Shown here piece after piece: positions 16,947-26,052 of a stretch of 64,000 bases of DNA; the first letter of the stretch is position 1, and each line of letters starts with the position of its first letter. The stretch is from assembly GCF_015070385.1 (NCBI RefSeq), contig NZ_JADCSA010000001.1:1-64000 (forward strand), written 5' to 3'. The notes under the pieces were generated by a model that saw only the letters and a list, made by a program, of their open reading frames with translations, was not told where the DNA came from and searched no databases. Made by a program: the position numbers and the translations under genes. The DNA comes from Nocardioides malaquae. Its GTDB lineage: Bacteria; Actinomycetota; Actinomycetes; Propionibacteriales; Nocardioidaceae.

Positions 16947-19523
16947 TCAGCCGAGCTCCGCGACGCACTGGTCCGCCTCGACCGCCACCTCACCGAGCTC
17001 CTCCAGCGCCGTCCGGGCCGCGCTGCGGTCCCAGCTCCAGGAGAGCCACCCCTCGGCCAGCGGGTCCTCCGGCCCGCCGTAGGGGCCCCACGAGGCCACG
17101 CAGGCCGCCTGCTCTGGAGTGAGCCGGTCGACGACCGTCGGCAGCGCACCGCCCCCCAGGCTGCCCAGGTAGGCCACGTCGAGACGTCCGGTGGCCTCGA
17201 AGCGGTCGATGTTGCGGTCGGCCACCCAGCCGCCGGTGTTGAACCACGACAGTCCCACCACCACCGCTGCGCCCGACACGAGTGCCACCCTCGGCACCCA
17301 GGCCGTACGCCCGGCGGCACCCAGCACGACGACGGCCAGGACGACAAGGCCCAACCAGCCCTCGACCAGGTAGGCCATCACGCGCGGCACCGTGTAGCCG
17401 TACGCGTCCTGGTAGACGCCCAGCCGTCCCAGTGCCGTCGCCACGACTCCGAGCACGAGCACGCAGAGCAGTCCCGTCGAGGCCCGCAGCCACCGCCGGT
17501 CGCCCACGGAGGAGCCCGCGCGCCGACCGGCCGACCAGACCACGACGAGGGCCAGGGCGGTCGCCAGCACCAGCTGGAAGAAGCCGCGACGGGCGTACTC
17601 GCTGTACGTGAGCCCCACCGTCCGCCGGACGTAGGCGTCGCCCCCGACCACCGTGGTCACCTGGACGGCGAGGAAGACCATGAAGACGGCGGCCACCGTG
17701 AGGACCGGCACCACCCACTCCCACCGGTTGCGCGCGACGATCCCGTGACCGGGCCGCGGGTCGACCTCCGGAGGGTTGCGGGCCAAGTAGGCAGCTGCGA
17801 GGGTCATGCCGCCCACGGCGAGGGCCACGAAGGCGCGCGACACGAACTCGTCGATCCGGACATCGGGCACCACCCGGCCGACCCACTGCGTCAGCACCGG
17901 GTCCGCCGAGACCAGCAGGAAGCCGAAGACGAGCAGGCCGACGACGGTGGCCACCGCCGTCCGGGCCACCGCGACTCCCCGCGCCCCCGTCGATCCCTGG
18001 AGGGTGCGACCGAGCCACGGCAGCCCTCGCAGCGCCGACGCCGGCCAGGCGGCACCGGCGAGGAGGATCCCCCGCAAGGTGCGGGCGTCGGTCACTCCTG
18101 CAAGGAACGTGGCGGCCGCGCTGAGCACGGCGACCGTCACCACCGCCGGGTGGGAGTGCACCACCATGCCCAGGACCGATGCCGTGGCCAGGGCGGCGCA
18201 GAGCAGGGTGAAGCGGGCGGTACGTCGGTGCGACGCGGTCCACGCCACCGCACCGGCGGCCACCAGGACCAGGGCCCAGCCCAGGCCGGGAAGGTGGTCG
18301 ACGAGTGTGACGGCGCCCAGCAGGCCGACCGACGCAGCGGCCAGCACGAGTCGAGGCGCCCGCCCGGGCCGTCGTTCGGCCCAGCGGCCCGCGGTGAGCA
18401 CCGTGAACGTGTCCGCAGAGTCAGGGTCGACGTCGGCGACGGCGACGGCCACCGCCCCGGACTCCTCCTCCTCCTGCACACGCACCGGCGACACCCCCGC
18501 GTCCGCCGGTGACGTGGCACGCTGCGCCTGCACGGGCACCTCGACGGGCACCTCCAGCCGGAGCCGGGCTCCACCGCGCTCCTCCTCGGGGTCGAGGAAC
18601 CCCAACCACCCGCCATGAAGTCGCGCGACCCATCGCGAGACGGCCAGGCCGAGCCCTGTCCCCCCACCGTCGGGGTCGGTCCCGAATCGCTCGAAGACGC
18701 GTTCCCGGTCCTCGCGCGCCACCCCTCGCCCGGCGTCGAGCACCTCCAACCACCAGACCTCGGACGTACGCCCGGCCACCACCTCGACCTCGGCGTCGGA
18801 TGGCGAGTGGCGGGCAGCGTTGTCGAGCACGTTGACCAGGAGCTGGCGCATCCGCGCGGGATCCACCGCGACGACGAGGTCGTCAGGCACCGCAGCCCGG
18901 ACCTTCACGTGGCGACCGGCCTGTTCCACCTCGGCCACGCACTCGTCGACGAGCGGGCCCAACGTCACCGGCGACGGGTCCAGGGAGACCACGCCTGCCT
19001 CCAGGCGCGAGAGGGCGAGCAGGTCGCCGAGCAGGTCACCGAGGCGTTCTGCGGAGGCCAACGTCGAGGCCAGCCGCTCGGGGGTGGGCTCCACGACCCC
19101 GTCCGCGAGGTTCTCCAGCTGGGCACTCAGCGCCGCCACGGGCGTACGCAGCTCGTGGGAGACCGTGGCGATGAGGTCCCTGCGCTCGACGTCGACGCGT
19201 CCGAGGTCGGCCGCCATGGCGTTGAAGGAACGCGCCAGCCGGCCCACCTCGTCGGCGTTGGTGGTCACCACCCGGGCCCCGTAGTCACCCCGGGCCATGG
19301 CCTGGGCCGCGCGGGTCATCTCCTGCAGTGGCGCCACCATGCCGGCGGCGAGCAGCTGGGTGACCGCCAACGCCAGGAGCAGGGTGACCGGCAGGCTCAG
19401 CCACGCCGGCACGCCGGCGGCACTGCCGACGAGGGCGACGACCGCGGCGACCAGGACGGTGGCCACCACCAGCAGGCCCAGCTTGACCTTGATGGAGTCC
19501 ACCCGCGACAGGAGCGTGCTCAC
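16947..19523 (-). CDS. Histidine kinase fused to a DUF4153/DUF4173-like membrane domain
   Basis: 858 residues in one uninterrupted frame. N-terminal part: two membrane helices (about 15-37 and 42-62) with almost no extracytoplasmic loop, HAMP (63-115), HisKA with His123 in SHELRTP, and an ATPase domain with N-box NVLDNAARH (231-239) and G-boxes DAGRG and GGGTGLGLA. After a Glu/Asp/Pro-rich linker (about 330-385) comes a ~470-residue polytopic region including RRTVGLTYSEYARRGFFQL, the hallmark of the DUF4153/4173 family. GTG start overlaps the response regulator stop (GTGA). The C-terminal domain may be the sensor; its ligand is unknown. Confidence 0.88.
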   Translation of the reverse strand: MSTLLSRVDSIKVKLGLLVVATVLVAAVVALVGSAAGVPAWLSLPVTLLLALAVTQLLAAGMVAPLQEMTRAAQAMARGDYGARVVTTNADEVGRLARSFNAMAADLGRVDVERRDLIATVSHELRTPVAALSAQLENLADGVVEPTPERLASTLASAERLGDLLGDLLALSRLEAGVVSLDPSPVTLGPLVDECVAEVEQAGRHVKVRAAVPDDLVVAVDPARMRQLLVNVLDNAARHSPSDAEVEVVAGRTSEVWWLEVLDAGRGVAREDRERVFERFGTDPDGGGTGLGLAVSRWVARLHGGWLGFLDPEEERGGARLRLEVPVEVPVQAQRATSPADAGVSPVRVQEEEESGAVAVAVADVDPDSADTFTVLTAGRWAERRPGRAPRLVLAAASVGLLGAVTLVDHLPGLGWALVLVAAGAVAWTASHRRTARFTLLCAALATASVLGMVVHSHPAVVTVAVLSAAATFLAGVTDARTLRGILLAGAAWPASALRGLPWLGRTLQGSTGARGVAVARTAVATVVGLLVFGFLLVSADPVLTQWVGRVVPDVRIDEFVSRAFVALAVGGMTLAAAYLARNPPEVDPRPGHGIVARNRWEWVVPVLTVAAVFMVFLAVQVTTVVGGDAYVRRTVGLTYSEYARRGFFQLVLATALALVVVWSAGRRAGSSVGDRRWLRASTGLLCVLVLGVVATALGRLGVYQDAYGYTVPRVMAYLVEGWLGLVVLAVVVLGAAGRTAWVPRVALVSGAAVVVGLSWFNTGGWVADRNIDRFEATGRLDVAYLGSLGGGALPTVVDRLTPEQAACVASWGPYGGPEDPLAEGWLSWSWDRSAARTALEELGEVAVEADQCVAELG

Positions 19524-20215
19524 GACTCCGTCTCCAGCGCGTAACCGACGCCGTGCACCGTGCGGATCCGCTCCGCGCCGATCTTGGCGCGCAGCGCCTT
19601 GATGTGGCTGTCGACGGTGCGGGTGCCGGCCGCGTCGACCCACTCCCAGACCTCGGCCAGCAGCCGCTCCCGGCTCTGCACCCTTCCGGGTTGTCGCGCC
19701 AGCACCGCCAGCAGGTCGAACTCGGTGCGGGTGAGGTGGACCTCGGTGCCGGCCGTGCGCACCCGCCGCTGCGCGAGGTCGACCTCCAGGTCGACCCACA
19801 CCAACCGGTCGGAGCTGTTCGCGTCCGCCGGACCCAGCTGCGAGGCGCGCTCGACCCGGCGCAGCAGCGCGGCCACCCGAGCGACCACCTCGCGGATCCG
19901 GAACGGCTTGGTGAGGTAGTCGTCGGCCCCGATCCCCAGGCCCACCAGCACGTCGGACTCCTCGTCACGGGCGGTGAGCATCAGCACCGGCACCGGCCGG
20001 TCTGCCTGGATGCGACGACAGACCTCGTGACCGTCGAAGCCGGGCAGCATCACGTCGAGCACCACCACGTCCGGGCGGGCCTCGGCCGCGGCCGCCACCG
20101 CCGACGGCCCGTCGAAGGCCTGCTCGACGTCATAGCCCTCGGCGCGGAAACGGTCGGCCAGGGCGTCACTGATGGCGCGTTCGTCCTCCACCACCAGCAC
20201 GGTGCGTCTCTCCAT
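19520..20215 (-). CDS. OmpR/PhoB-family response regulator
   Basis: 231 residues: receiver domain with acidic pair Glu10/Asp11, phospho-acceptor Asp54 (VVVLDVMLPG), Thr81 and Lys103 (LTKPF), then an OmpR-type winged helix ending RIRTVHGVGYALE. It is translationally coupled to the fused kinase downstream, its expected partner. A TAGGGT hexamer at 20228-20223 ends 7 nt before the ATG, so the mRNA may be leaderless. Targets unknown. Confidence 0.94.
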   Translation of the reverse strand: MERRTVLVVEDERAISDALADRFRAEGYDVEQAFDGPSAVAAAAEARPDVVVLDVMLPGFDGHEVCRRIQADRPVPVLMLTARDEESDVLVGLGIGADDYLTKPFRIREVVARVAALLRRVERASQLGPADANSSDRLVWVDLEVDLAQRRVRTAGTEVHLTRTEFDLLAVLARQPGRVQSRERLLAEVWEWVDAAGTRTVDSHIKALRAKIGAERIRTVHGVGYALETES

Positions 20216-20293
20216 GGCGACGACCCTAGGCCCGAGGGCGTGCAGGAAGGCGTCACCCTGCGTGAAGATCCTGTGCAGACTCGGGCGGAGATC

Positions 20294-21340
20294 TCAGCGC
20301 ACCTGGTCGCGGCGGTCCACCGAGGGCCACCGCACGGTGACCGAGGCTCCCCCACCCGGTCGGTCCCCGATCTCCAGCTCACCGCCGTGGGCGCGGGTGA
20401 GGCCCGAGGCGATGTACATGCCCAGGCCACTGCCGGCGGTGCTTCCGCCCTGGGTCCAGAACTTGGTGAGCACCCGCCGACGGAGGTCCTCGGGGATCCC
20501 CTCTCCCTCGTCGCTGACGGTCACGGAGACGCCTGGGTGGTCGGCGCCGGCCGGCAGCGCGGCCACCGAGACCACCACGCGGCCGTCACCGTGGCGCACC
20601 GCGTTCTCGACGAGGTTGGTGACCACCTGGGTGAACTTGTCCGGGTCGGCGAAGACCTCGAGGTCCGGCTCGCCGACCTCCAGCTCCACCGGGCGGGACG
20701 TGGCTGCACCCACCGAGTCGACCACGCGTCGGAGCAGCACCTCCACCCCCACCTCGCGGGGATAGATGCTCAGCCGACCGGTGTCGAGGCGGGCGACGTC
20801 GAGCAGCTCGGCGATCAGGCGGGTGAGCCGGGCCGCGTCGGCGTTGACGGTCGTCAGCATCAGCTTCTTCTGCTCGTCGCTCAGCACGTCCCAGCGGTTC
20901 AGCATCGCCTGGACGAATCCCTTGACCCCCGTGAGCGGCGACCGGAGCTCGTGGGCCACGGTCGCCACCAGGTCGGAACGTTCCCGGTCCAGGCGCGCCC
21001 GGCCCCGTCCGCTGCGCAAGGTGAGCGCCACGCGCTCGACGGGTGCGCCCGGGCCGCTGCGCTGCAGGCGCGCCGCGACGAGCACCTCGTGACCGTCGGG
21101 CAGGAGCCACGACTGCTCGGGGATGCCGGACCGGATGCCCAGCCCGCCGTAGGGCTCGTGGGTCTCCCACCAGGTGGTGCCGTGCTGGTCGACCAGCGCG
21201 AGCACGTCGCGCAGGTGGTGGCCGGCCCGGGCGTGGGGTCCCAGCATGGACCGGGCCATGGCGTTGACGACCGTGACGACGCCACTGCCGTCCGCCACCA
21301 CGACCCCGTCGGGCAGGGCGTCACACCAGTCGGGAGTCAT
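20294..21340 (-). CDS. Cytosolic PAS-type sensor histidine kinase
   Basis: 348 residues without membrane segments. N-terminal PAS-like module (about 1-108, DGVVVADGSGVVTVVNAMAR), HisKA with His130 in VAHELRSPLTGVKGF, and an ATPase domain (NLVENAVRHG, DEGEGIP, GSGLGMYI). No response regulator is fused or overlapping; the nearest is the gene at 19520-20215, which has its own kinase. A kinase in this place, between the rRNA methylase and pheST, also occurs in Streptomyces. TAGATT (21352-21347) lies 6 nt before the ATG, suggesting leaderless expression. Confidence 0.9.
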   Translation of the reverse strand: MTPDWCDALPDGVVVADGSGVVTVVNAMARSMLGPHARAGHHLRDVLALVDQHGTTWWETHEPYGGLGIRSGIPEQSWLLPDGHEVLVAARLQRSGPGAPVERVALTLRSGRGRARLDRERSDLVATVAHELRSPLTGVKGFVQAMLNRWDVLSDEQKKLMLTTVNADAARLTRLIAELLDVARLDTGRLSIYPREVGVEVLLRRVVDSVGAATSRPVELEVGEPDLEVFADPDKFTQVVTNLVENAVRHGDGRVVVSVAALPAGADHPGVSVTVSDEGEGIPEDLRRRVLTKFWTQGGSTAGSGLGMYIASGLTRAHGGELEIGDRPGGGASVTVRWPSVDRRDQVR

Positions 21341-21381
21341 CTGGACAATCTAGCCAGACGGAGACCAACCGGCCGGGGAGG

Positions 21382-22161
21382 TCAGCGGTGGGCCCGTGCG
21401 CTCGCGTACAGGCAGACCGCGGCGGCGGTGGCCAGGTTGAGGCTCTCGGCCCGGCCGTGGATCGGGATGGCGACCCGCTCGTCGGCGAGGCCGGCAAGCT
21501 CGTCGGGCAGCCCCCAGGCCTCGTTGCCCAGGAGCCAGGCGGTGGGCGGCGTCAGGTCGACCTCGAAGAGGTCGCGCTCTCCACCGCCGTCGGCAGCGAG
21601 GACGCGCAGACCCGCCGACCTCAGCTCGGAGACGACCTCGCCGGGATCGGTGGCGATGACCACGGGCAGGTGGAAGAGGCTCCCGACCGTGGCGCGGACG
21701 GTCTTGGGGTTGTAGGGGTCGACGCTGTGGCCGGCCAGCACGACGGCCGCGGCGCCGGCGGCGTCGGACGTACGGATGACCGTGCCGGCGTTCCCGGGGT
21801 CACGGACGTCGGCGCACACCGTGAGGAGCCGCGGGGAACGGGCCAGGACGTCGGAGAGGGGCACGTCGAGGAAACGGCAGACCGCCACGACGCCGGCCGG
21901 GGTGACCGAGTCGGAGAGCGACTCCATGGCGCGGTCCTCGACCAGCCAGACCTGGGGCGCGTCGGCCAGGAGCTGTGCGTGCTCGTCGGCGGCCCTCACG
22001 GTGGCGAAGACCTCGACGACGCAGTCGGGCACCGAGAGGGCACCCTCGACGGCCTTCGGGCCGTCGGCAAGGAAAAGCCGCCGCTCGGTTCGCACCGAGC
22101 GGCGGCTGAGCTTCCGTGCCTCCTTGACGCGGCTGTTCGCGTGCGACAGAGGAGTGTTCAC
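21382..22161 (-). CDS. TrmH/SpoU-family RNA 2'-O-methyltransferase
   Basis: 259 residues. N-terminal substrate-binding domain (about 1-95) and C-terminal SPOUT knot with the SAM motifs NAGTVIRTSDAAG, LLGNEAWGLPDEL and ESLNLATAAAVCLY. It methylates rRNA or tRNA ribose; the exact target is not predictable, though the position next to rplT matches M. tuberculosis tsnR. GTG at 22161 begins 9 nt after the rplT stop without a good ribosome site. Codons about 19-29 are encoded by the strong terminator-like hairpin at 22073-22107, so expression may depend on read-through. Confidence 0.9.
   Translation of the reverse strand: MNTPLSHANSRVKEARKLSRRSVRTERRLFLADGPKAVEGALSVPDCVVEVFATVRAADEHAQLLADAPQVWLVEDRAMESLSDSVTPAGVVAVCRFLDVPLSDVLARSPRLLTVCADVRDPGNAGTVIRTSDAAGAAAVVLAGHSVDPYNPKTVRATVGSLFHLPVVIATDPGEVVSELRSAGLRVLAADGGGERDLFEVDLTPPTAWLLGNEAWGLPDELAGLADERVAIPIHGRAESLNLATAAAVCLYASARAHR
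22073..22107 (-). terminator. Intrinsic terminator within the trmH coding region
   Basis: On the minus strand a perfect 14-bp stem (22107-22094 with 22089-22076, arm AGCCGCCGCTCGGT) closed by a 4-nt loop is followed directly by TTTTCC. This is the most classical intrinsic terminator in the window, 63 nt after the rplT stop. It most likely ends the infC-rpmI-rplT transcript, yet it is translated as SRRSVRTERRLF of the downstream methyltransferase. Confidence 0.8.
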
Positions 22162-22169
22162 GTGAGGGG

Positions 22170-22553
22170 TCAGGAGGCCTTGGGGGCGTTGACGTCCTCG
22201 GGCAGCGCGGCCTTGGCGGTCTCGACGAGCGCGGCGAAGGCCGGGGCGTCGTTGACGGCCAGCTCGGCCAGGATCTTGCGGTCGACCTCGACGCCGGCCA
22301 GGTTGAGGCCCTGGATGAAGCGGTTGTAGGTCATGCCGTTGGCGCGGGCGGCAGCGTTGATGCGCTGGATCCACAGCTTGCGGAAGTTGCCCTTGTTCTT
22401 GCGGCGGTCGTTGTAATTGTAGACCAGGGAGTGGGTGACCTGCTCCTTGGCCTTGCGGTAGAGGCGCGAACGCTGACCGCGGTAGCCCGAGGCGCGCTCG
22501 AGGACGACCCGGCGCTTCTTCTGGGCGTTGACTGCCCGCTTGACGCGTGCCAT
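22170..22553 (-). CDS. rplT: 50S ribosomal protein L20
   Basis: Early-assembling large-subunit protein binding 23S rRNA. 127 residues starting [15 protein letters not shown] with the basic N-terminal helix and the conserved [10 protein letters not shown] and YNRFIQGL segments. Third gene of the infC-rpmI-rplT operon, 82 nt after rpmI. A short acidic tail extends the usual C-terminus slightly. Confidence 0.98.
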   Translation of the reverse strand: MARVKRAVNAQKKRRVVLERASGYRGQRSRLYRKAKEQVTHSLVYNYNDRRKNKGNFRKLWIQRINAAARANGMTYNRFIQGLNLAGVEVDRKILAELAVNDAPAFAALVETAKAALPEDVNAPKAS

Positions 22554-22635
22554 TTCTTACTCCTTGTTGCTTGGGCCGGCAGACCGCCTCACTGGCAGCC
22601 GCCGCTAGTTCGGGGGTGGGGCTTCGACGCCAGGC

Positions 22636-22830
22636 TCAGCGGCCGAGCAGCTTCTTGGCGCGGGGCACGTCGGCGGCGGCGACCTCGACGGTGCCGGTCA
22701 GGCGACGGGTGACCTTGGAAGCCTTCTTCTCGAGGTTGTGGCGCTTGCCGGCCTTCTCGCGAAGGATCTTGCCCGAGCCGGTCACGCGGAAGCGCTTGCC
22801 GGCACCGGAGTGGCTCTTGTTCTTCGGCAT
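22636..22830 (-). CDS. rpmI: 50S ribosomal protein L35
   Basis: 64-residue very basic protein starting [20 protein letters not shown] with the typical [16 protein letters not shown] segment and C-terminal KKLLGR. Central gene of the infC operon; 73 nt separate it from infC. Normal length. Confidence 0.98.
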   Translation of the reverse strand: MPKNKSHSGAGKRFRVTGSGKILREKAGKRHNLEKKASKVTRRLTGTVEVAAADVPRAKKLLGR

Positions 22831-22903
22831 CTGGATGCCCTCTCTCTTCGTGGTGCGTCAACCGAACAGCTGGACTGTCCGGCTCAGTTCAGTGACCGGT
22901 GGG

Positions 22904-23584
22904 TCAGACGTCGATGTCGGGGTCGAGGTTCTCGGAGCGCTTGCGCTCCTTCTTCTGGGCCACGAGCTGACCCTCCTTGGGCGCGCGACCCGCGCGCTCC
23001 TCGACGGCAGCGGCCTCACGCTCGGCGACCCTGGCGTCCTTCTCGGCCTGGACGTCGACCTTGGCGTCGGCCTTCTTCTTGTGCGGGCCGATCACCATGG
23101 TCATGTTGCGACCGTCCTGCTTGGGCGACGACTCGACGAAGCCGAGCTCCTGCACGTCCTCGGCCAGCTTCTGCAGCAGGCGGAAACCGAGCTCGGGGCG
23201 GTGCTGCTCACGGCCCCGGAACATGATCGTGATCTTGACCTTGTCGCCAGCCTTGAGGAAGCGGACCACGTGGCCCTTCTTCGTCTCGTAGTCGTGCTGG
23301 TCGATCTTGGGACGAAGCTTCATCTCCTTGATGATCACGTTCGTCTGGTTCCGTCGGGCGTCACGGGCCTTCTGGGCGTTCTCGTACTTGAACTTCCCGT
23401 AGTCCATGAGCTTGCAGACGGGCGGGCGGCCCTGGGGCGCGATCTCGACGAGGTCGAGGTCTGCCTCCTGGGCAAGCTTCAGTGCCTGGTCGGTCGGGAC
23501 GATGCCGACCGTCTCGCCGTTGGGACCGACGAGACGGACCTCGGGAACCCGGATCCGCTCGTTGATGCGCAACTCAGTACTGAT
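22904..23584 (-). CDS. infC: Translation initiation factor IF-3, probable AUC start
   Basis: Binds the 30S subunit and checks initiator tRNA and start codon. N-domain ([15 protein letters not shown]), linker ([13 protein letters not shown]) and C-domain ([23 protein letters not shown]) are complete, followed by a charged, Ala/Glu-rich tail to 226 residues. I place the start at ATC 23584, 4 nt after GGAGG, giving N-terminus ISTELRIN; an ATG ten codons upstream lacks a ribosome site. Atypical AUU/AUC starts are a known autoregulatory feature of infC. Confidence 0.95.
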   Translation of the reverse strand: MSTELRINERIRVPEVRLVGPNGETVGIVPTDQALKLAQEADLDLVEIAPQGRPPVCKLMDYGKFKYENAQKARDARRNQTNVIIKEMKLRPKIDQHDYETKKGHVVRFLKAGDKVKITIMFRGREQHRPELGFRLLQKLAEDVQELGFVESSPKQDGRNMTMVIGPHKKKADAKVDVQAEKDARVAEREAAAVEERAGRAPKEGQLVAQKKERKRSENLDPDIDV

Positions 23585-23845
23585 GTGTCCTCCAGTGGTC
23601 TGTGGACGGGGCACATCCTCCGCAAATGAACGATGGCTCCCGCATGTCGAAGCGGAAGCCAGTCATCACGCCACCCGGGGCGTTGCGTGGAGCCGACGCC
23701 CGCAGGCGGGCAGCTCCGACCGGACCCGACGACCTGGACGGCCGGAGGGTGGGAGACGTGGTGCGTGCCTCCGCTTGTGATCAACCCGGGGCCGGGCCGA
23801 TCGGTCAACTCGTGAAGGATAGCCGATCGGCTCGAGCAACCCCAA
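23585..23845 (-). promoter_or_regulatory. infC operon promoter and leader
   Basis: TTGGGG (23845-23840) and TATCCT (23821-23816) with an 18-nt spacer form the likely promoter, placed just after the stop of the upstream gene. This leaves a leader of about 220 nt before infC, with several GC-rich potential hairpins. IF-3 or L20 control through this leader is possible, but I do not recognise a known leader motif. Confidence 0.5.
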
Positions 23846-23853
23846 CTCGACGG

Positions 23854-24372
23854 TCAGGGCGCGTCGCGGATCCAGCCCGTGCGGTCTCCCACCCGGGCGA
23901 AGCTCCACCCGGCGGCGAACGCCTCCAGGTCGCGCTCCTCCAGCACGAAGGTCACGGGTCCGGCGATGTCGACCACCAGGGCGGCGGCGCTCTCCTGCAC
24001 GGCGCTCTGCGCGGCCACCGGGGCGGGCACCGGCACAGGGCGGGCCTCGGGGTTCCACCGGTGGAGCGTCTCGGTGGACGTGAAGGCCAGCAGCGCCTGA
24101 CGGCCGTCGGCCCCGGTGACGAGCACGGTGGCCATGTCACTGGACTTGTCGTGCGCCAACCCCTGCTCGTCGACCTCCACCTCGCCCAGCACGGCGACCA
24201 CCGGCACGAGCAGTCGGGCCGGCGCCAGCGCGCCCACCACGGCGCCGAAGGCCTGGCGGTCACCGGCGTACGCCTGCAGCGCGGCCTCGAGCTCGGGCGC
24301 GACGCGGCCGTCGTCGTCGGGGAACGACGACTGGAGGATCTCGGCGCCGGCGAAGCGGTGGGGGTCGACCAT
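23854..24372 (-). CDS. SseB-like protein
   Basis: 172 residues, acidic, soluble. The arrangement of an N-terminal module (LLVPVVAVLGEVEVDEQG, LLAFTSTETLHRWNPEARP) and a C-terminal VVDIAGPVTFVLEERDLEAFAAG segment matches the SseB N-terminal domain family common in actinobacteria. Function in these bacteria is not known. It is divergent from the plus-strand gene at 24414 and lies upstream of the infC promoter, the place it also occupies in other actinobacterial genomes. Confidence 0.8.
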   Translation of the reverse strand: MVDPHRFAGAEILQSSFPDDDGRVAPELEAALQAYAGDRQAFGAVVGALAPARLLVPVVAVLGEVEVDEQGLAHDKSSDMATVLVTGADGRQALLAFTSTETLHRWNPEARPVPVPAPVAAQSAVQESAAALVVDIAGPVTFVLEERDLEAFAAGWSFARVGDRTGWIRDAP

Positions 24373-24413
24373 GGTGCGGTCAGCCTATCGGGTCGATGTG
24401 GGACGCTTGACCA

Positions 24414-24839
24414 ATGGACGACGTGACCTGGGGTGCACTGGCACTCGCACTCACCGTGCTGGGGGGCGCGTGCACGTGGTGGGCGTTCCGCCGCCGCGGA
24501 GTCCCAGCGGGGCTGCGGGCGCTGGCACTCACCCTCCTCGCCCCGGCTGCCTGGTTGACCGGCACGCTGGGCATGTTCACCCAGATCGCCCGCGCCGTCA
24601 GCGGCTGGGCGACGGGCCTCGTGCTCTCCCCCGCCGTCTGGACCGGGATCGCGGCTGCCGGCACGTCCGTGTTGCTGTGGGTGGTCGCCAGCGGGATCGA
24701 CCGCCGCGACAAGACCGTCGGGCGTGCCCGCGGGACGCGCTCCGTCGCCGCCGCCTCCGCCCCACCCGCAGGGAAGACACAAGGCGACGACGAGTTCGAC
24801 GAGATCGAAGAGCTCCTGCGACGCAAGGGCATCCAGTGA
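24414..24839 (+). CDS. Small integral membrane protein, function unknown
   Basis: 141 residues. Three hydrophobic segments (about residues 5-24, 32-55 and 70-92), a basic linker, then a charged C-terminus ending DEFDEIEELLRRKGIQ that should be cytosolic and helical. I do not recognise a characterised family; similar 'hypothetical' proteins are common in actinobacteria. Its stop overlaps the GTG of the next gene (GTGA), so the two are co-translated. Confidence 0.8.
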   Translation: MDDVTWGALALALTVLGGACTWWAFRRRGVPAGLRALALTLLAPAAWLTGTLGMFTQIARAVSGWATGLVLSPAVWTGIAAAGTSVLLWVVASGIDRRDKTVGRARGTRSVAAASAPPAGKTQGDDEFDEIEELLRRKGIQ

Positions 24840-26050
24840 CCCCAGACCTCCAGGTCGAGCGGAACCGGCTCTGGGCCCGCCTCGACCGCGCCGTGAGCGC
24901 CCTCACCGACCGACCCACTCCGATCGCCGTCGTCGACCTCGACGCCTTCGACGCCAACGCCGACGACCTGGCACGCCGGGCCTCCGGCACGCCGATCCGC
25001 GTCGCGTCGAAGTCGCTGCGGGTGCCCGCGCTGATCGAACGCGCCCTGGCCCATCCCGGGTTCGCCGGAGTCCTCGCCTTCACCCTGCGTGAGGCCCTGT
25101 GGCTGCACGCCGAGGGGGTGAGCGACGACCTGCTGGTCGCCTACCCCAGTGTCGACCGGGCCGCGCTGGCCCGACTCACCCGAGACCCGGCCGCGGCCGC
25201 CTGCATCACCGTCATGGTCGACGACGTGGCCCACCTGGACCTCCTCGACGCTAGTCGCACCGGCGACGCCGAGGTGCGCGTGGCCCTCGACGTCGACGCG
25301 GCCCTGCGCCTGGCAGGGGCCCACGTCGGCCCGCGACGCTCCCCCCTCCACGACGTCGACGACGTCGTGGCTCTGGCGCGGACCGTGGCCGCCCGGCGGG
25401 GGGTGCGCCTGGTGGGCGTGATGTCGTATGAGGGACAGGTCGCCGGGCTCCCCGACTCCCTGCCCACACAGCGTGCCCGCTCGGCGGTCGTACGCCGCAT
25501 CAAGAGTGCGTCGGTCCGCCAGCTGGCGCGGCGCCGCAGCGCGATCGCCGAGGCACTGGCCCCGGTCGCCGACCTGGAGTTCTGGAACGCCGGCGGCTCC
25601 GGCTCGCTGGAGACCTCGGCTGCCGACGGGGCGGTGACCGAGCTCGCTGCCGGTTCGGGCCTCCTGGTGCCCGGCCTCTTCGACCACTACCGCGCCTTCT
25701 CCCCGCGGCCCGCCGCCTTCTTCGGCCTGCCCGTGACCCGACGTCCGAGCGAGGGCGTCGTCACCGTGCACGGTGGCGGACTGGTTGCCTCCGGACCTCC
25801 CGGTGCCGACCGCGCACCCCTGCCGTGGGCCCCGGCGGGGCTGACGCTGACCGCCACCGAGGGCGCCGGCGAGGTGCAGACCCCCCTCACGGGACACCCG
25901 GCATCGTCGCTGGCGATCGGCGACCTGGTGTGGTTCCGCCACGCGAAGTCCGGAGAGCTCTTCGAGCACGTGCGCACCACCCACCTGCTCTCCGGCGACT
26001 CGCTGGTGGGCGAGGTGCCGAGCTACCGGGGTGCGGGTCAGGCCTTCTGA
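24836..26050 (+). CDS. PLP enzyme of the alanine racemase-like fold (amino-acid deaminase/aldolase type)
   Basis: 404 residues. Fold-type III PLP protein: IAVVDLDAFDANADDLARRA at the first strand and the PLP lysine in RVASKSLRVPALIE, then a TIM barrel with VGVMSYEGQV and WNAGGSGS for phosphate binding, and a C-terminal domain carrying metal-site-like His/Cys positions (GDLVWFRHAKSGEL). The overall shape matches D-threonine aldolase-related proteins annotated as amino acid deaminase/aldolase. Substrate unknown. GTG start overlaps the preceding stop; a P-loop kinase follows after 2 nt. Confidence 0.82.
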   Translation: MTPDLQVERNRLWARLDRAVSALTDRPTPIAVVDLDAFDANADDLARRASGTPIRVASKSLRVPALIERALAHPGFAGVLAFTLREALWLHAEGVSDDLLVAYPSVDRAALARLTRDPAAAACITVMVDDVAHLDLLDASRTGDAEVRVALDVDAALRLAGAHVGPRRSPLHDVDDVVALARTVAARRGVRLVGVMSYEGQVAGLPDSLPTQRARSAVVRRIKSASVRQLARRRSAIAEALAPVADLEFWNAGGSGSLETSAADGAVTELAAGSGLLVPGLFDHYRAFSPRPAAFFGLPVTRRPSEGVVTVHGGGLVASGPPGADRAPLPWAPAGLTLTATEGAGEVQTPLTGHPASSLAIGDLVWFRHAKSGELFEHVRTTHLLSGDSLVGEVPSYRGAGQAF

Positions 26051-26052
26051 GC

